Shown one piece after another: positions 23,101-38,100 of a stretch of DNA of 64,000 nt (the first letter of the stretch is position 1; the number at the start of each line of letters is the position of its first letter). Location: positions 1,488,001 through 1,552,000 of the forward strand of contig JAVFKD010000016.1 of NCBI GenBank assembly GCA_036429605.1. Direction: 5' to 3'. This DNA comes from Cladobotryum mycophilum. Taxonomy: Eukaryota; Ascomycota; Sordariomycetes; Hypocreales; Hypocreaceae. The notes beneath the pieces were generated by a model. It did no database searches, was not told the DNA's origin, and saw only the letters and a list, made by a program, of their open reading frames with translations. The translations under genes and the position numbers were made by a program.

Positions 23101-26100
23101 GACCAAGGATGGACATCTCGATTTCGTCTTTATACTGCGGCTCTACTATGGTGGATGAGCCAGATGAAGGAACCTCCGTCATGGTCTGGGCTAAGCTCTC
23201 CGCAATGGCTGCCATGTCTGCTAGCACTGGGTTCTGGAAAATCTGGGCGACTGTGAGTTGCAGGTCAGACTTGGCAGCTAATGCGACGAGATGCATGGAA
23301 GCAATAGAATCTCCTCCCAGCTGGAAGAAGCCGTCGTCTCGGCCAATGTTTTCCGGACTAACACGGAGGACTTCGGCCCAAAGAGCCAGCATAAGACGCT
23401 CAGAGTCTGATTCTGGCGCGCGTCTCTGGCTGACCACTTTTTGATTGAGAGCCGCAATGTCCATGGTGGTGAGTGCGTTGCCGATGGCTTGAATGCGACG
23501 CCTGTCTGTCTTGCCAGTTGTAGTCATGGGGACGACACGGAGCGGAATGAACACCGAAGGAATCATATAGGCGGGAAGCTTCTCCGCCAGGAGATGAGAT
23601 AGCCCAGCCGTTGCTTGCTGCATTATATTGTTGTGTTCTTCCTCCGTCAGTTGCTCAGCATTCTCCGAGGTTACAAAGGCCGAGAGAATCGCGCCGCTAG
23701 AACCCTGCGGCTTAATGGCTTCGACGGCGAGCCTAGTGGTTGATCCTAGACACTGCTGGATGTGATGTCTGACCTCGTCCAGTTCGACACGTTGACCACG
23801 GATCTTGACCTGGCCATCTTGACGACCGACGAAGACTAGTGCTCCGTCTTCATTATAACGAACCAAGTCTCCTGTACGGTACAATCGCCCTCTTCTGCCG
23901 GGATGGCCAGGGGCGCCGCGCAGTAGCCAACTCGGGTCTTCCACGAACACCGCGGTAGTCTTTTCAGGGGCGTCTAGGTAGCCCTGACTCACGATGGGTC
24001 CCTCAACCCACAACTCACCAACTGTTCCAACGGGGACAAGGGATTCCGGGTTCTGAATATCGACCACCCATGTACAGGCGCCAAATCCTCGACCAATATT
24101 TATAGTTTCTGCGCCTTGTTGCAAGGTTGTCGCGGTGGTAAGTGGCGTACACTCTGCAGGGCCATAGCCGTTTATAACCTGGCCGCGTCTGTCTAGTAGT
24201 GATGCTTCATCAGGCGAGGAGGCCTCGCCCATGAGCACTACAATGGATAGAGATGAAGAGGCAGCTAGTGCTGGTTTAAGAACGCGAGCGAGTGATGGGG
24301 TCAGTTGAGCGAACGTGACCTGATATTTCTCGAGACATCCGGCTGGATCGTTTTGTCGTTCATCTGCAGATGGGATGCACAAACAACCTCCCACTGTAAG
24401 AGTTTGAAGAAGATTAAACCAGGCTATGTCAAAGGCATACGATGCAAAGTCAAAGACACGTGCCGTGTTAGTGAGGCCAAGAGCCTTGTGTTGATACGAA
24501 ATGGCACTGCTGTGGTTCTGGTGTGAAAGTACGACGCCTTTGGGCACACCAGTACTTCCTGATGTGAATTGGACGCAGAGTGTCGCGGAAGGACTGACAA
24601 TTGGAAGTTCGCCCTGTTGTTCTGTATTCGTGGCCAGCTTCTGGTCCACAATCAAGGTATCGCAGTCGGCAACGCGTTTGGCAACCTTCTCAGTGTTGGC
24701 TGAAGATAGGATCACTACAGGCTTGACTTGTGTCACGATGGAACGCAATCGCTCCTCTGGCTGACCCATATCTACAGCTGTACAAGCTGCACCAGTCTTC
24801 ATCACACCCAACGCGGCGACGGGCATCCACATGGACTTGTCGAAGAACAAGGGTACGATGCTTCCTGTTGTGATACCCTTGGCCATCAATTGGTGAGCTA
24901 GGCTCGTTGAAAGATCGTCGAGCTCTCTGTATGTCATTTCTCCGTCCCAAGCGCATAGAGCTTGAGCTTGTGGCTGTTCCCGAACCTTACGTGCGATCAT
25001 GTCGTGAACACACATGTTGACTGGTTCAGGTACTGAAGCGTTCCAATTCCAAATGTCAGCAAGGTCTTGTGGACCACTGCTTGCGGCAACGCTCAGTTTC
25101 TCGTGCATCTTTGCTGCATCAGCTAGCTGGTGCAGCACATGATCGAACTGTTGCACGATACGTCTGAGGTATGTCTCCTCAACGATACTGGAATCGAACT
25201 TGACATGTAGGTGAAGACCGTTTGTGGAAACCTTGCACACAATCTCGAGAGTATGTCTACCCAAGACTTGGTCGTCAATGGATGACACGGCAGCCGAGTC
25301 ATCAGACTTGTCCTGGATCACTAGGAGTGTTTGCAGATCAGAGGCCCAAGCTGCTTCGGGGCTGAGACGTTGGATACGTCTCAAGCCTGCATGTTGGAAA
25401 GGAAGCATTTCCTCTGCCTGGTTGTTGATTGTCTGCAAGAGTTGATCAACGCGGCCCTCCCAGTCCAACTGCACCCTGATTGGTATCGTATCAAGGTGCG
25501 AAGATCCTTGCTGGTTGGCTACAGTGGCGCCAAAAATAACCTCATCTGAGTTGCTATGTTTTGCTGCAAGTATAGACCAAGCTGCCCGAATGATTGTGGC
25601 AGGAGTGAAGAAGCTACTGTCCCATTTCAGACCATCAACTACTGATTGGAGGTCATGGTCGATTTGTGAGGCCTGTGTTAAAGTCTTGGGTGATGGGAAG
25701 TGAGGAGCTTCAAGGGCCCCCTCGAATTGAGTAGTCCAGAATGCCGTCATAGCAGCTTCATCAACACCGACAATGTGCTTGAAGAAGGCCTTGTGGAGGG
25801 GTACTGAGGATGTCTGATATTCCTTGGTGGCCAACAAGAAGTTGATTGCTTCCTCAAACACAGTGCAAACTTCTTCAGCAACCTGGTTAGGGATGTTCTC
25901 CCTGTTATATACGACTGAGACGTTCAACTGGTTGTCTTTGATGTTGGCGTGAAGACTCAATTCGTACTACTCATTGTTAGCATAATATAATCGAAAACTG
26001 GGTTGGCCTCTCGTACCTCATTTGGATCCTCGCTACCAGTCACCTCGAATGAAATTCCTCTTTCTTCTTGCTTAAAGTCGATAGATTCGCGAACGGAGAT

Positions 26101-29100
26101 GAGGGTGTTGAACAACCGCTTCCCACCGTATCCCAGCTGATGTTGAACCTTGGCAAGGGTAACGTGCTGCATGGAAATATGCTGCATGGACCACTCGGAA
26201 GTTGTCTCTAGAACTTCTGTTGGCGAGGCGTCGAGGTTAATGCGACCGATGAGCATGTTTGTCAGTGGTCCAACCATGGATTCAATACCATCGATTGGAG
26301 CATCTCTTCCAGAGGCTACATAACCAAAGCACACCTCTCTCATCCCCGTGAATTGTGAGAGGACCATAGCCCACGCCACCTGTAGGAACACTGAGCGTGT
26401 GATTCCCTTGTGTCTGCAGAAATTAGTAATATCAGAAGGCAGCCCTGTCAGATCGATCATGCCATAGCTCTCGACGAGCTCGGGCACAGGGCGACAAGGA
26501 GACAGAGGGAACTCGCATGTCTCAGTGCCCTGAAGGAAGTCCGACCAAAACTCCAAGGTCTCAGCCTTGGGTGTGTTTTCAATGTGTTTGATCAACTCGC
26601 CGAACCCTGGAACGATGGGGAGGGCAGACCTATCATAAGAAGCTGAAATCTCTTGTACCAGGACAGATAACGAGGCGGCATCCATCAGAGAGTGATTGAT
26701 ATCCAGCCTGCAGGCAACTTCGCCAGTCTTGGCTGATTGGAAGATTGTCAGTCTATGTTGGGGCCTGTTGGCAGTGAATTGCGGCCTCTCCATATTATAC
26801 AGCGCTGTTGCTGGGCTGCCCGTGACTTCTTGCTGATAGACATCAGCCTCGCAGTCTGACAATACAACTTGTAGGAAGCCGTTGCCTTCAGGGTGCAAGC
26901 AGAATATTGTGGATAGAATAGCATGTCGCTTAGCTACGGTTCTCCATGCCGCCTCGAGTCGTGAACATGACACGCTCACACTCGTAGCCGCCGGCAAAAC
27001 ATTCCAAATGAAGTAGTTGGAGTAGGTTGCTGCACCCTTTGTCGCGCTGAGCAAGATTCCTTCCTGCAAGGAAGAACAGGGGTAGATATCCGTGACATCG
27101 TTTGCTGTGATGCCCAACGCAGGAAGCTGTCCGGTAAGGACTCGGTCTAGTCCATCGTAGGATAGATTCAGGAGAGGGAGGTCGCTCAAAGTGAAGCTGG
27201 GTGGTGCATCGAGCAGACCCACCGCAGCGACTTCTAACGCCTTGGAAAAGTTCTCGAACCATTCACGCAAGCGTGCCTGGTGCTTCATTTCCTTGTGGAT
27301 GGTGAAGGAGAGGATAAGATGACCGTTTTCCACCATGGCGCTGATTTCAACAAGAGCCAGTCGCTGGGCAGAGGTGGAAAGCTCGTTTATGTGGCGGTCA
27401 TCATCGAATAGCTGAGCTCTCCTGAGCAGTGCATCGTTGTTCTCTAGTTGCTGCCACCTGCCCAAGAAGTTGAAAAGGAGCTCCATGGATGCGTGACCGG
27501 AAAACTTTTGTCGGCCTGATTCGCTGTGGTACCGACACGAGAAATACGATTGACCGTTGGCTGGGACAGTTCGCCTCATGTCCTTGGCGAGTCGGATGGA
27601 ATCGATAACGGTACCTTCAGGGGTGACGGGAACATGAATAGGGTATAACGTTGTGAACCAGCCGACTGTTTCAGACACATCGAGCGGGTCATCTATCTGT
27701 TCTCTTCCGTGACTTTCCGTGAACAGAGCTGGTACAACTCTCTCGGGGAAGGTCTGCATGAACGAATGCATGAGTGAGCCAATCAGAATATCGGTAGTTT
27801 CAGTGCGCAAGCTCTGGTTACTGTCGCCAAGGATCAAAGAGCTCAAGTCTACGCTCAAACTTCTCATCAAAGTATCGGTTTCAGCGTAGGTGTTGGCTGA
27901 GAGTTGCAGCCCCCAAAAGTCTAGGTCAGCTTCGGGCACCGAGTATGGGAGAACCTTGTCTGGCGAGAGCTTGCTTCCTGCTTCGCTCTGAAGCCGTGTC
28001 CAGGCCCGGAAAGACATAGTTTCCTGTGAGCTAAAGCCACCTGATTCAAGATAATCTGTAAGATCCTTCCAAATGATACGCCATGAAACGAGATCAATGA
28101 CCAGATGATGAGCTGTTAGAACGAGAATTTGGTTATGGCCAGGTACGTTGAAGACGTCGCATGTAAAGATTGGACCAGAGCGAATATTCAGTTGAGTTTG
28201 TCGCTCCTGGGCAAATTCTCCGGCTTCGTTGATGTAACTCATTGAGTGTACCGCAAATTCGAACATGTTTGTGTCGTCAACAATAAACTGTTCCCAGACT
28301 CCATCCGCACCTTGCTGGAAACGAGCTCGAAGCATGGCATGTCGGCGGACAATAGCTCGCAAAGCGTCTTCCACGACTTTCACGTCCATTGTCCTGCTAA
28401 GCTCGAGTGAAGAGCTCTGGTTGAAGAAGTCCAAGCCATCAGGATAGGTTTCGAAGAACATTTGCTGTACGGGCGAAAGGCCGAAAGGTTTGCCCAACAA
28501 AGTTACGTCTTCTTTCATCACATCATTCAGCAACTGATTGTTCTGCGAAATCAATCGGCAACGCGAGGCCAGGTTGGTGATGCCCTTGGTTTGGAGGACA
28601 TCCTTGACTGTCACCGTCACGCCTCGAGCACGGCATCGAGAGATAACTTGCATAGCCGTAATGGAATCTCCACCGAGCCTGGTGAATGATTTATTGACTG
28701 GGACCTCTGCGGCCGATAAGTTGAGCACAGTCATCCACACTTCTTGCAGGAGAATTTCCATTTCGGTAGATGCTGGTGCCACGGCTTGCTCGTTGTTTTC
28801 AGGGGCATCACGGTACTTAGACCACGATGAAGCACCAGCGGCTCGCAAGCGTCGGCGATCAATCTTCCCTGAGACGGTCATTGGCAAATCTCGAATAGGG
28901 ATGTATGCTACCGGCACCATGTAAACCGGGAGGACTTGGTTGAGATGATCGGTTAATCCAGCTGTGGCCTGCTGAATAAGACGATTGAACTTCTCCTCCT
29001 CCATGCTACTAGCACCACCAAGGCTAATGAATGCCACGAGAATTGCATGACCAGTCTCTTGTGGTGTGATAGTTTCAGCAATAACCCGGACACTTTCCAG

Positions 29101-32100
29101 GGTAGAGTCGAGAGCACGCTCGATGTGCTTCTCGATCTCGCCAAGTTCAACACGTTGGCCTCGAATCTTGACTTGATTATCCTTGCGGCTGACGAAGATC
29201 AAAGTGCCATCTTCATCATAACGAACCAAATCTCCGGTACGGTACAATCGGCCGGAGCGCCCTTGATGTCCAGCAGCACCACGCAGCAACCACGAAGGGT
29301 CCTGAATAAATGCTGCTGCTGTCTTCTCTGGCTCGTTCAAGTAACCATCACCGACCAATGGCCCTTCAACCCAAAGCTCGCCAACGGCTCCAAAGGGTGC
29401 TAGCTGTTCTGGGTTCTCAACATCAACTACCCAGGTACAGACACCGAGTCCTTTACCGATTGTTATCTTGGCCGAATCAACCCTTGCAATAGTGCTATAC
29501 GGCGTGCATTCCGTAGGTCCGTAGCCATTCATGATTCGTGTATGCTTGCCGCCCAAGGCTCGATCCTCTGGTACGACAGCTTCGCCGCCCATGTGCAAAA
29601 TGGACAGCTTGGAGAGGACTTCGGGTCCGAGCATCCGGGCGAGTGATGGCGTCAAAAAGGCCAGCGAAACGCTGTACTTATCAAAACATTCAGCAAGGTT
29701 ATTCTGGCGTTCTTCCGAGGAAGGAATGCATAGACAGCCACCTGTGGTGAAGGCGTGGAGCATGTTCAGCCACGAGGCATCAAAGGCGTAGGACGCGAAA
29801 TCGAGGACTCGTGGTGAACCACAACAGTCGAAGTACTCCTGTTGGTAAGAGATGGCACTACTGAAGTTCCGGTGTGAGACCATAGCTCCTTTAGGTGTAC
29901 CGGTGCTACCTGATGTAAAGATGATATAGAGTAAGCTGGAGGGGTTGACGGTTGGCAGCAGATCCGCGGTGTCGACTGCGTGCAGTGGCATTTCGTGTCC
30001 CACGGCAATAACGTTGAAGGACCCCAGCCTATTTGCCAAATCCATGTTCGAAACTGATGTCAGAACGACTTGAGGCTGGATTTGGTCCATGATAACACGG
30101 AGACGGTCCTCGGGCTGTGTTGGGTCTAAGGAAACTGATGCGCCCCCTGCTTTCATAACGGCCAAAACCGTGACAGGCATCCACATTGACTTCTCAAAAT
30201 AAAGTGGTATCATTGTTCCTTGAACGACGCCTGATTCAACGAGCTTAATCGCGAGGCTTGTAGACATGGTGTCAAGTTCTGCATATGTCAGACTGCCATC
30301 CCAGGCGCAGATAGCCTGCGTGTCTGGTTGTTCTAAAACCTTCTTCGCAATGAGGTCGTGGATACATGCCTCCACTGGCGCCGGAACTGTTGCGTTCCAG
30401 TTCCAAATGTCAGCTAGGTCTCTATCACTTGGGCCTGCTACATTTCGCAGACTCTGCTGCCCGCAACTAATATCAGATAGTTGGCAGACCAGGTGATCAA
30501 CCTGGGAAAGGATGCGGCGAACTTGATCTTCCGTAATAATGTTAGAGTCAAAGTCGACATGTGTCTCGATAATTTCTGGCTTGACTTGACAAGCAATGGT
30601 GACTGCATGCTGGCCAAGCTTCTGATCGGTATGAGAAACAGTAGATGAACCAGAGGCGTCTGATTCAATCACTAGGAGGGTCTGGAAATCACAGGCCAGA
30701 GATGCGTCTTCACTGATGCGACGAATGCGTCGCATGCCACCTCGCTCAAGTGGAGCCATCTGGTCCACTTGACACTGAATATTTTGCAAGAACTCGTACA
30801 CGTTCTTGTTCCAGTCCAAAATTGCGCGGAAAGGCACAACATCAAGGCCCTGGGCATTTGATCTCGCCACTCCAAAAATCATCTCACTAGAGTTGACGTA
30901 TTTCGCGAGGATGATTGAAAAGGCGGCCTTGAGCATGACTTCCGTTGAGAAAGTGTTTTCGGACTGCTTGGATCTCGCAATCGCCAATTCAAGACTGCTA
31001 TCCGGCTGGGGACGATATGTGCTCTTGGTATGAGGGAAGTGTATACCTTCAGAGCCTGCGAACTGATCCTTCCAGAATGATGTGAAGATGGAATCCTCTA
31101 CGCTGACGGCATGTTGGAAGAAACTATCACAGACAGAGGTCCTGGCTCTGTCTCTCTGTAATGAGGTTGAGCCTTCTTCAAGGAGATATTCAGTGACTTG
31201 AATAAGGACTCTCAGAGCCTCTTCAGCCACGTCGTGACCAATAGCCATGCCTCGGAAATGCAGGGCAAAGTCCATGGCATCGCGGTTCAGGTTGGCAGAT
31301 AGAAGCATATCAAACTACACACGTTAATCTTAGTCTAAGGCAGCGGGGGAAATTATCATCACTTACTTCATTCGCGTCGTCGGTATCGTGGTGTTCGAAC
31401 AAAACACCGCTCTCCTTAGCACTACCATCACCCTTAAAGTCCTCACGCACCGTCATAGCTGTATTGAAGAGTTGTCCAGACTGACCCAGTCGATGCTTAA
31501 TCTCCGCCAGCGACACATTTTGCATTTCCAAATGCTTGATGGAGTAGTCTGACGTGGCCATTAAGAGGTCCTTCTTCGCCATGCGGAGGTTGATTCGGCT
31601 GATTAGCATGTTGGCCAACGGGGCGACCAAGTGCTCTACACCATCAACTGGTGCATCTCTTCCTGAGGCTATGTATCCAAAGCAGACGTCTTGCGATCCG
31701 GTGAAATAGGAAAGAACCATACCCCAAGCTACTTGGAGGAACACTGAGCGGGTGATGCCCATCGTCTTACAGAATTTGATGATGCCGGCTGACAGTCGCG
31801 TTGGGGCAACAACAGTTTGATGCTTGTCCTCTATGGAAGCATCCGGTAGAGGATGAGATAGCGGGAAGATGCAAGGCTTTGCTCCCGCAAGGTATGTGAC
31901 CCATGAGGATAGTACCTCGTCTCTAGGCGTATTGTAGATGTACTCAATCATCGTGTTGAAAGTTGGCGCTGGGGGAAGGCTAATGTTGTCGCTCTCATAG
32001 AATGTAGCTAGTTCATGCATCAAGATAGACCAGGATGATGCATCAATGAGTGTGTGATGGACATCCAACCGGCAGGCAACTTCTCCCGAAGCTGATTGAC

Positions 32101-35100
32101 AGATGGTGAATATATGTTGAGGCTCGTTAGCAGGGAACTCAGGCCGCTCAAATTCGCTCAATACTGCCAGAGGACTACCCGAGGAAATTGTCTTTTGCAA
32201 CACGCGAGGTTTTAAGCCGGATAGCACAATTTGGATGAAACCGTTGCCATCCGGGTGTAAACTGAATACGGTAGAAAGGATGGTATGACGGCTCACGACT
32301 TTGAGCCAAGCACTCTCAAGTCTTGCGGGAGAAATAGGGGGTGTGCTGTCGGATGTTGGTAGGACGCGCCAGTTCCAGTAGTTCCAGTATAATCCTGATC
32401 CAGAACCCGAGCTCAATAACATACCCTCTTGCAAGGGCGAGCAAGGATACATTGTCATGACGTTGTCTAGTTTGATCCCTAGATCAGGTAGCTGGTGCTC
32501 GAGCAAATCGTCCAAGCTCGAGTATGACATAGGGAGGAGAGGGAAATCGCTTAGTGTGAGGGATGGCGACATCTGTGACAACCTCTTCGCACCGTCTTCT
32601 AGAATACGGCCAAATTCCTGGATCCACTGTTGCAGGCGATCCATATGCTTCATCTGTTTGTGGAGGCTGAAGACAATGGTTACTTGTCCATTGTCCACCT
32701 TGGTGTCGATTTCGATGAGAGCTCGTCGTTTACTCGAGAGAGGTGCGTCTTGCATTGCAGTGCCATCGGAGCTTAACAGTTGAGCCTGTTTGAACAGGGC
32801 ATCACTTCTCTCAAGCTGTTGAAGGGGTTCAACAAAACTGAATAAAATCTCCATTTCGTTATGGCTCTGGAACTCTTCACCTGCCTCGCTATAGAATCGG
32901 CACGCAAGGTACGACTGGGCTTTGTTCGCGATTTGGTGCCGTACGTCTTTGGTAATCCGAATGGTGTCGACGATTGTGTTGTCCATTGTCACTGGAAGAC
33001 ATAGCGGATACAACGTTGCGAGGCATCCCACTGTTTCTGATAAGTCTACCGGCAAAGCATCCGCCGATCTTTTGTGGCTTTCAACATAGATGCTAGGGAG
33101 TGATCTCTCAGGGAAAGCCTGAGAGAATGAATGGGCGAGTACACCCAGGAAGACATCAGTTGGTTCGGTGCGTAGGGTGGAATTGCAAGTGTCGAGGAGT
33201 AGAGCACTAGTAGCACGATCTAATGTGATTGTCTGAGCACAAGAATTGGCGACATTGTTATCAGAAAGTGAAGTAGTCCAGAAATTGATATCTGCCTCTG
33301 GAACCATATAGGGTAGTGTAGATTCGGGGAGGAGGCTGGGGCCGATCCGGGATTGCAGCTTGGTCCATGCCTGGAAGGATGAGGTGTTGCCTCTCGCCTT
33401 CAAGGAACCATGTTTCAGGAATGCCTCTACATCATCTAAAATGATACGCCAAGAGGCAAGATCCACGACCAGGTGATGGCCTGTGAGGACCAGTATCTGT
33501 CTAGTTTCCGCACTGATCAGATCGGCAGCAAAGACAGGGCCCTGTGTAATATCGAGAGTATCTTGCAACTGTGATGTGGCGGCACTGGCTTCTGACAGGG
33601 TAGCAAAGGTATGCGCTCTAAAAGTAAACGCCTGTGTGTCATCTTTGACAATCAGCTGCTCCCATGTATCATCAGACTTCTGGAAGCGCGCTCGGAGCAT
33701 AGCATGGCGGCCAACTGTCGCCTGGAGTGCCTTTCTTAGAGATTCCGGTGCAATGAATCTCGTAAGCTCAAGTTCTAAGACTCGAGTGAAGTGGTTGACA
33801 TTATCTTGGTGCAAGTCGAAGAACAGCCTTTGGCTGGGAGAAAGGCCGAATGGTGCAGACTCTTCGCTCTCAGATGTTACGTCCGGAGTTTCCTCCTTGA
33901 CTTCAAGATGGCATCGGCTGGCTAAAGCTTGAATGGTCCCTGCCTGTAGGAGATCACGAACTGTGATAGTAAGACCTTTATTGCGGCACCGAGTGACCAC
34001 CTGCATAGCAGTAATAGAGTCTCCTCCGAGCTTGGTGAAGGGCTTGTTGAGGGGAACCTCGGCAGCCGACAGAGTAAGCGCCGCCATCCATACATCTCGC
34101 AAAATCGTCTCAATCTCGTTTGCTGGGGCAGCAACCTCTTGGTTGTCTGAAGCCATGCGCTGTTGTTTCCAGAAAGAAAGTCCCAGTTCGCGAAGACGAC
34201 GGGTATCGACTTTGCCGCTGAACGCGATAGGGAAATGCTGGACGGGGATGAACAGATCCGGCACCATGTACGTAGGTAGCGACTGTGACAAGCGATCCTC
34301 CAGCCCGTTCGTCGCGATCTGCACTGCTCGGTTATGTTCTTCTTCGGAAAGGCCAGTAGCGGCGGAGCCCTTGAGTGTGATGTAGGCAGCCACAAGTTTG
34401 CTGTCATTCTCTGGAATAGAGATAATGTCTGCTATAACTTGCACGCAGTCTTTGAACTTGTCATCGGTCTCCTGTACAGCTGTTCGTACATGATGCTCAA
34501 TTTCACCGATTTCGACTCGCTGACCGCGAATCTTGACCTGCGTGTCCTTGCGGGATATGTAGAGGAGGTCGCCGTTCTCGTGGTATCTGACCAAATCACC
34601 CGTCCGGTAAAGGGTACCGTTACGTCCCGGTTGGACAAAAGAACCACGCTGTAGCCATGCTGGGCTGTTAACGAAAGCTTTTGCGGTCTTCTCAGACTCA
34701 TTCAAGTAACCGTTGCCCACCAGTGGTCCCTCGAGCCACAGCTCACCCACTGCTCCAATAGGGGCCAAGGCATCCGGATTATCAGGTTCTACCAACCAGG
34801 TAACTAATCCGTGCCCGCGGCCGATGCTCATATTCTTTGGATCGACATGGGTAAGAGTAGCGGATATAGCACACTCTGTTGGCCCGTAAAGGTTGATGAT
34901 TTGTGTGGTAGGGCAGCCACCCGCTAAGTTGATATCGCTGGGAAGACTTGCTTCGCCTCCAAGCAGCAAGGTAGATGCCTTGGCCAATGTCTCTGGGCTA
35001 ATCAATCGAGCAACGGAGGGTGTAAAGAATAGCACTGTGGTTGTATACTTATCAATGCACTCAGTCAGGTAGTTTTGCTTTTCGTCATTAGACGGGACGC

Positions 35101-38100
35101 AAAGGCATCCGCCAGCGGTCAATGTATGTGCGAAACAGAACCAAGCCATGTCAAAAGCGTAGGACGAGAAATCTAAGACTCGAGAACTGCGGTTGAAGCC
35201 TACGGCGGCTTGCTGATATGCTATGTTACTGGCGATATTCTGATGAGTTATCATGACACCCTTGGGGGTACCGGTTGATCCCGAAGTAAATGAGACGTAG
35301 ATCAAATCAGAAGGACTGATAGTTGGCAATGCGGTATTATCAATATCAGTGGAAATTTTGCCGGGTCCAACTAAAATCACGTCATCAACTTCAAGCTGAT
35401 GAGCAAGCTCGTCGTTTGATACTGATGACAGAGCAAGAATAGCACCCAGCTGAGACGTGATTGATCGGAGTCGTTCCGCCGGTTGAGTAGAGTCTAAACA
35501 AACTGACGCACCGCCAGCCTTCATTACTCCCAACTGAGACACTGGCATCCACATGGATTTCTCAAAGCACAAAGGAACTAGAACTCCTGGCTTTACGCCC
35601 TTCTGTGCTAGTTGATGTGCCAGGCTTGTTGATAGTTCATCCAGCTCTCTGTATGTCAAGCTACCGTCCCAAGCACACACGGCTTGTGCTTCTGGCTGCT
35701 CTGATGCTATTTGTGAAATCATTTCGTGCACGCATTTTGCATTCAACTCAGGAACAGTTGAATTCCAGGCCCAAATCTCTTCCAGATCGCCCTGGCTGAT
35801 ACCTGTTGTAGCCCGGAAATTGTGACGGTCATGCTGGACATCACTCAGTTGGTTTAAAGCATGACCACACCAGTTGGCCATACGCTTCATCTGTGCCTCT
35901 TGAACGATGTTTGAGTCGAAGAAAATCCGCAATGTAAATCCAGTTGCCTTAACCTGGCATTCGACGATGACTGCGTAGGAGCTGAATGTGCTCTGATACC
36001 GAATCATCTCTTCACCTTCACAGATTGTTGTCTCGTGGGCGTCTTGGCCAGACTTGACAATCAGTAACACGGGCGTGCTGCATGCTAGCATGGCCTCTTC
36101 GCTCGCATGGCGGATGCATTCCAATCCTGACTTCTCAAACGGAGCCATTTCCATAGCTTGGTTATGCACTTGTTCGAGTACATGACGGGAATTGCTTTCC
36201 CAATCCAACTTGACCAGAACGGGCGCCAGCGAAGGGCATTTGCGGGAGTATCCCTCTGATTCATCGCATAGCACGGCAAACAAGGCCTCGCTGGATCCTG
36301 CTGTTCGTGCTGAGACACTGGCCCAGGCAGCTCGAACCATGGTGTCCGGTTTAAAGTCGGAACGTCGTCTCCAAGCTAGTGCTTCCACGTCGACGGTAAC
36401 GTAGTTGTCGACTTGAGGCATGTGGCTAGGCAACCCTGAAGAAAGGAAATGGGTGCTTTCCAAGGAAGCAAACTGGCTTTTCCAGAATGCCAAGGTGGTT
36501 GCCTCGTCCACGCCTACAGTACTCTTAAAGAAGCTGTCATGTAAAGAGTCTAGCTGGACAACAGCGCCATCCTCTGTCGTTGGCGCATCTACAGTCAAAA
36601 GAAACTCGAATGCTTTCACCAAAAGCTGGCACACAGCTTCCGCAGTACGCCGGCTGATACATGCTTGACGGAATTGCACATCAACCTCCATGCTATCTCC
36701 GTCGATACCAGCGCTGAGGATCAAGTCAAACTACTTCATGTTAGTGGTTAAATACTCAAGCTTGAAAGAATCACATTATTACCTCGGTTGGATCTTCGCC
36801 ATCTTGTGGCACAAAGGCAAGGCTGGCCTGATTTGTACCGTCGAACCGGTCGACCTCGCGCACTGACATGGCCGTATTGAAGAGTCGTTTGCCCGAATAG
36901 CCAAGCTGTCGTAGAATTTCTCCATATGACACATGCTGCATGGAGAGATGCTTGATCGAGTTTTCCGAAGTCTTTTCCAAAGTAGAGCTGATAGGAATAC
37001 CCAGGTCGACACGGCTGATGAGGAGATTTGTCAGTGGTCCAACAATAGCCTCAACACGGTCAACGTTGGCATCTCGGCCAGAGGCTAGATAGCCGAAACA
37101 GACATCACGCATTCCTGTAAACTGTGATAGGACCATTGCCCATGCCACCTGCAAGAAAACAGACCTAGTTATCGCGTGCCGCTTGCAGAAGTCGGCAAGT
37201 TCAGCCGTTGGGATGGATGGGATCAAGATGCCATCATGAACCTTGTCCGGAACTGTAGCCGACGATGTTTGAGATGTTGGGAACAAGGAAATTTCGACTC
37301 CGTCCAGGACAGCAGCCCAGGAAGCGGCCCTTTCAACGCTCGAGATGGTATTGATATACTGAATCATGCTTCTGAAGCTTGGCGCCGGCTGAAGGGAGAT
37401 GCCATCGTATGATGCTGTAATCTCTTGGACCAGAATGGATAGGGCAGCTGCGTCGATAAGCGTGTGATTGATGTCTAATCGACAGGCAACTTCGCCGCTC
37501 TCTGACTGGCAGATTGTGAGAGCATGGTTTGGCTCATTCGGCGCAAAGTCCGGTCTTGCAAGCTCACTCAACGCGGCGGTCGCACTCTTTTTCGCTCTCA
37601 AATGCGACACACGAGCTACGACATCACCAAGGACAATTTGAATGTGTCCGTTGCCTTCAGGGTGAGAGCAGAAAATCGTCGACAGAATATCATGGCGACT
37701 AACCACCTTTCTCCATGCGTTTTCAAGCTGAGAGGGTGAGACGGTGACTAGAGCGCCGCTGCCGTTGGTAGGTGTGCAACTCCACACCCACCAGTTGGAG
37801 TACGAAGCATCTCCCTTGGATGCACTCAGTAAGATACCCTGCTGCAGCGGTGAGCAGGGGTATATGTCCACAATTTTGGATAATTGGAGGCCAAGAGCAG
37901 GGATCTGTTCAAGAAGCAGTCGGTCCAAAGCATCATATGAGAGGGGGAGCAGGGATAAGTCACTTAGAGTGAGACTGGCTGGTGTGCTAGCAAGGGCATT
38001 CGCTGCCAACTCCAAGGAATCAACAAAGGCTTGGGGCCACTGCTTCAGTCGGTCTTGGTGCTTCATCTTCTTGTTCACTCTCAGTTCCACAACAAGCTGA

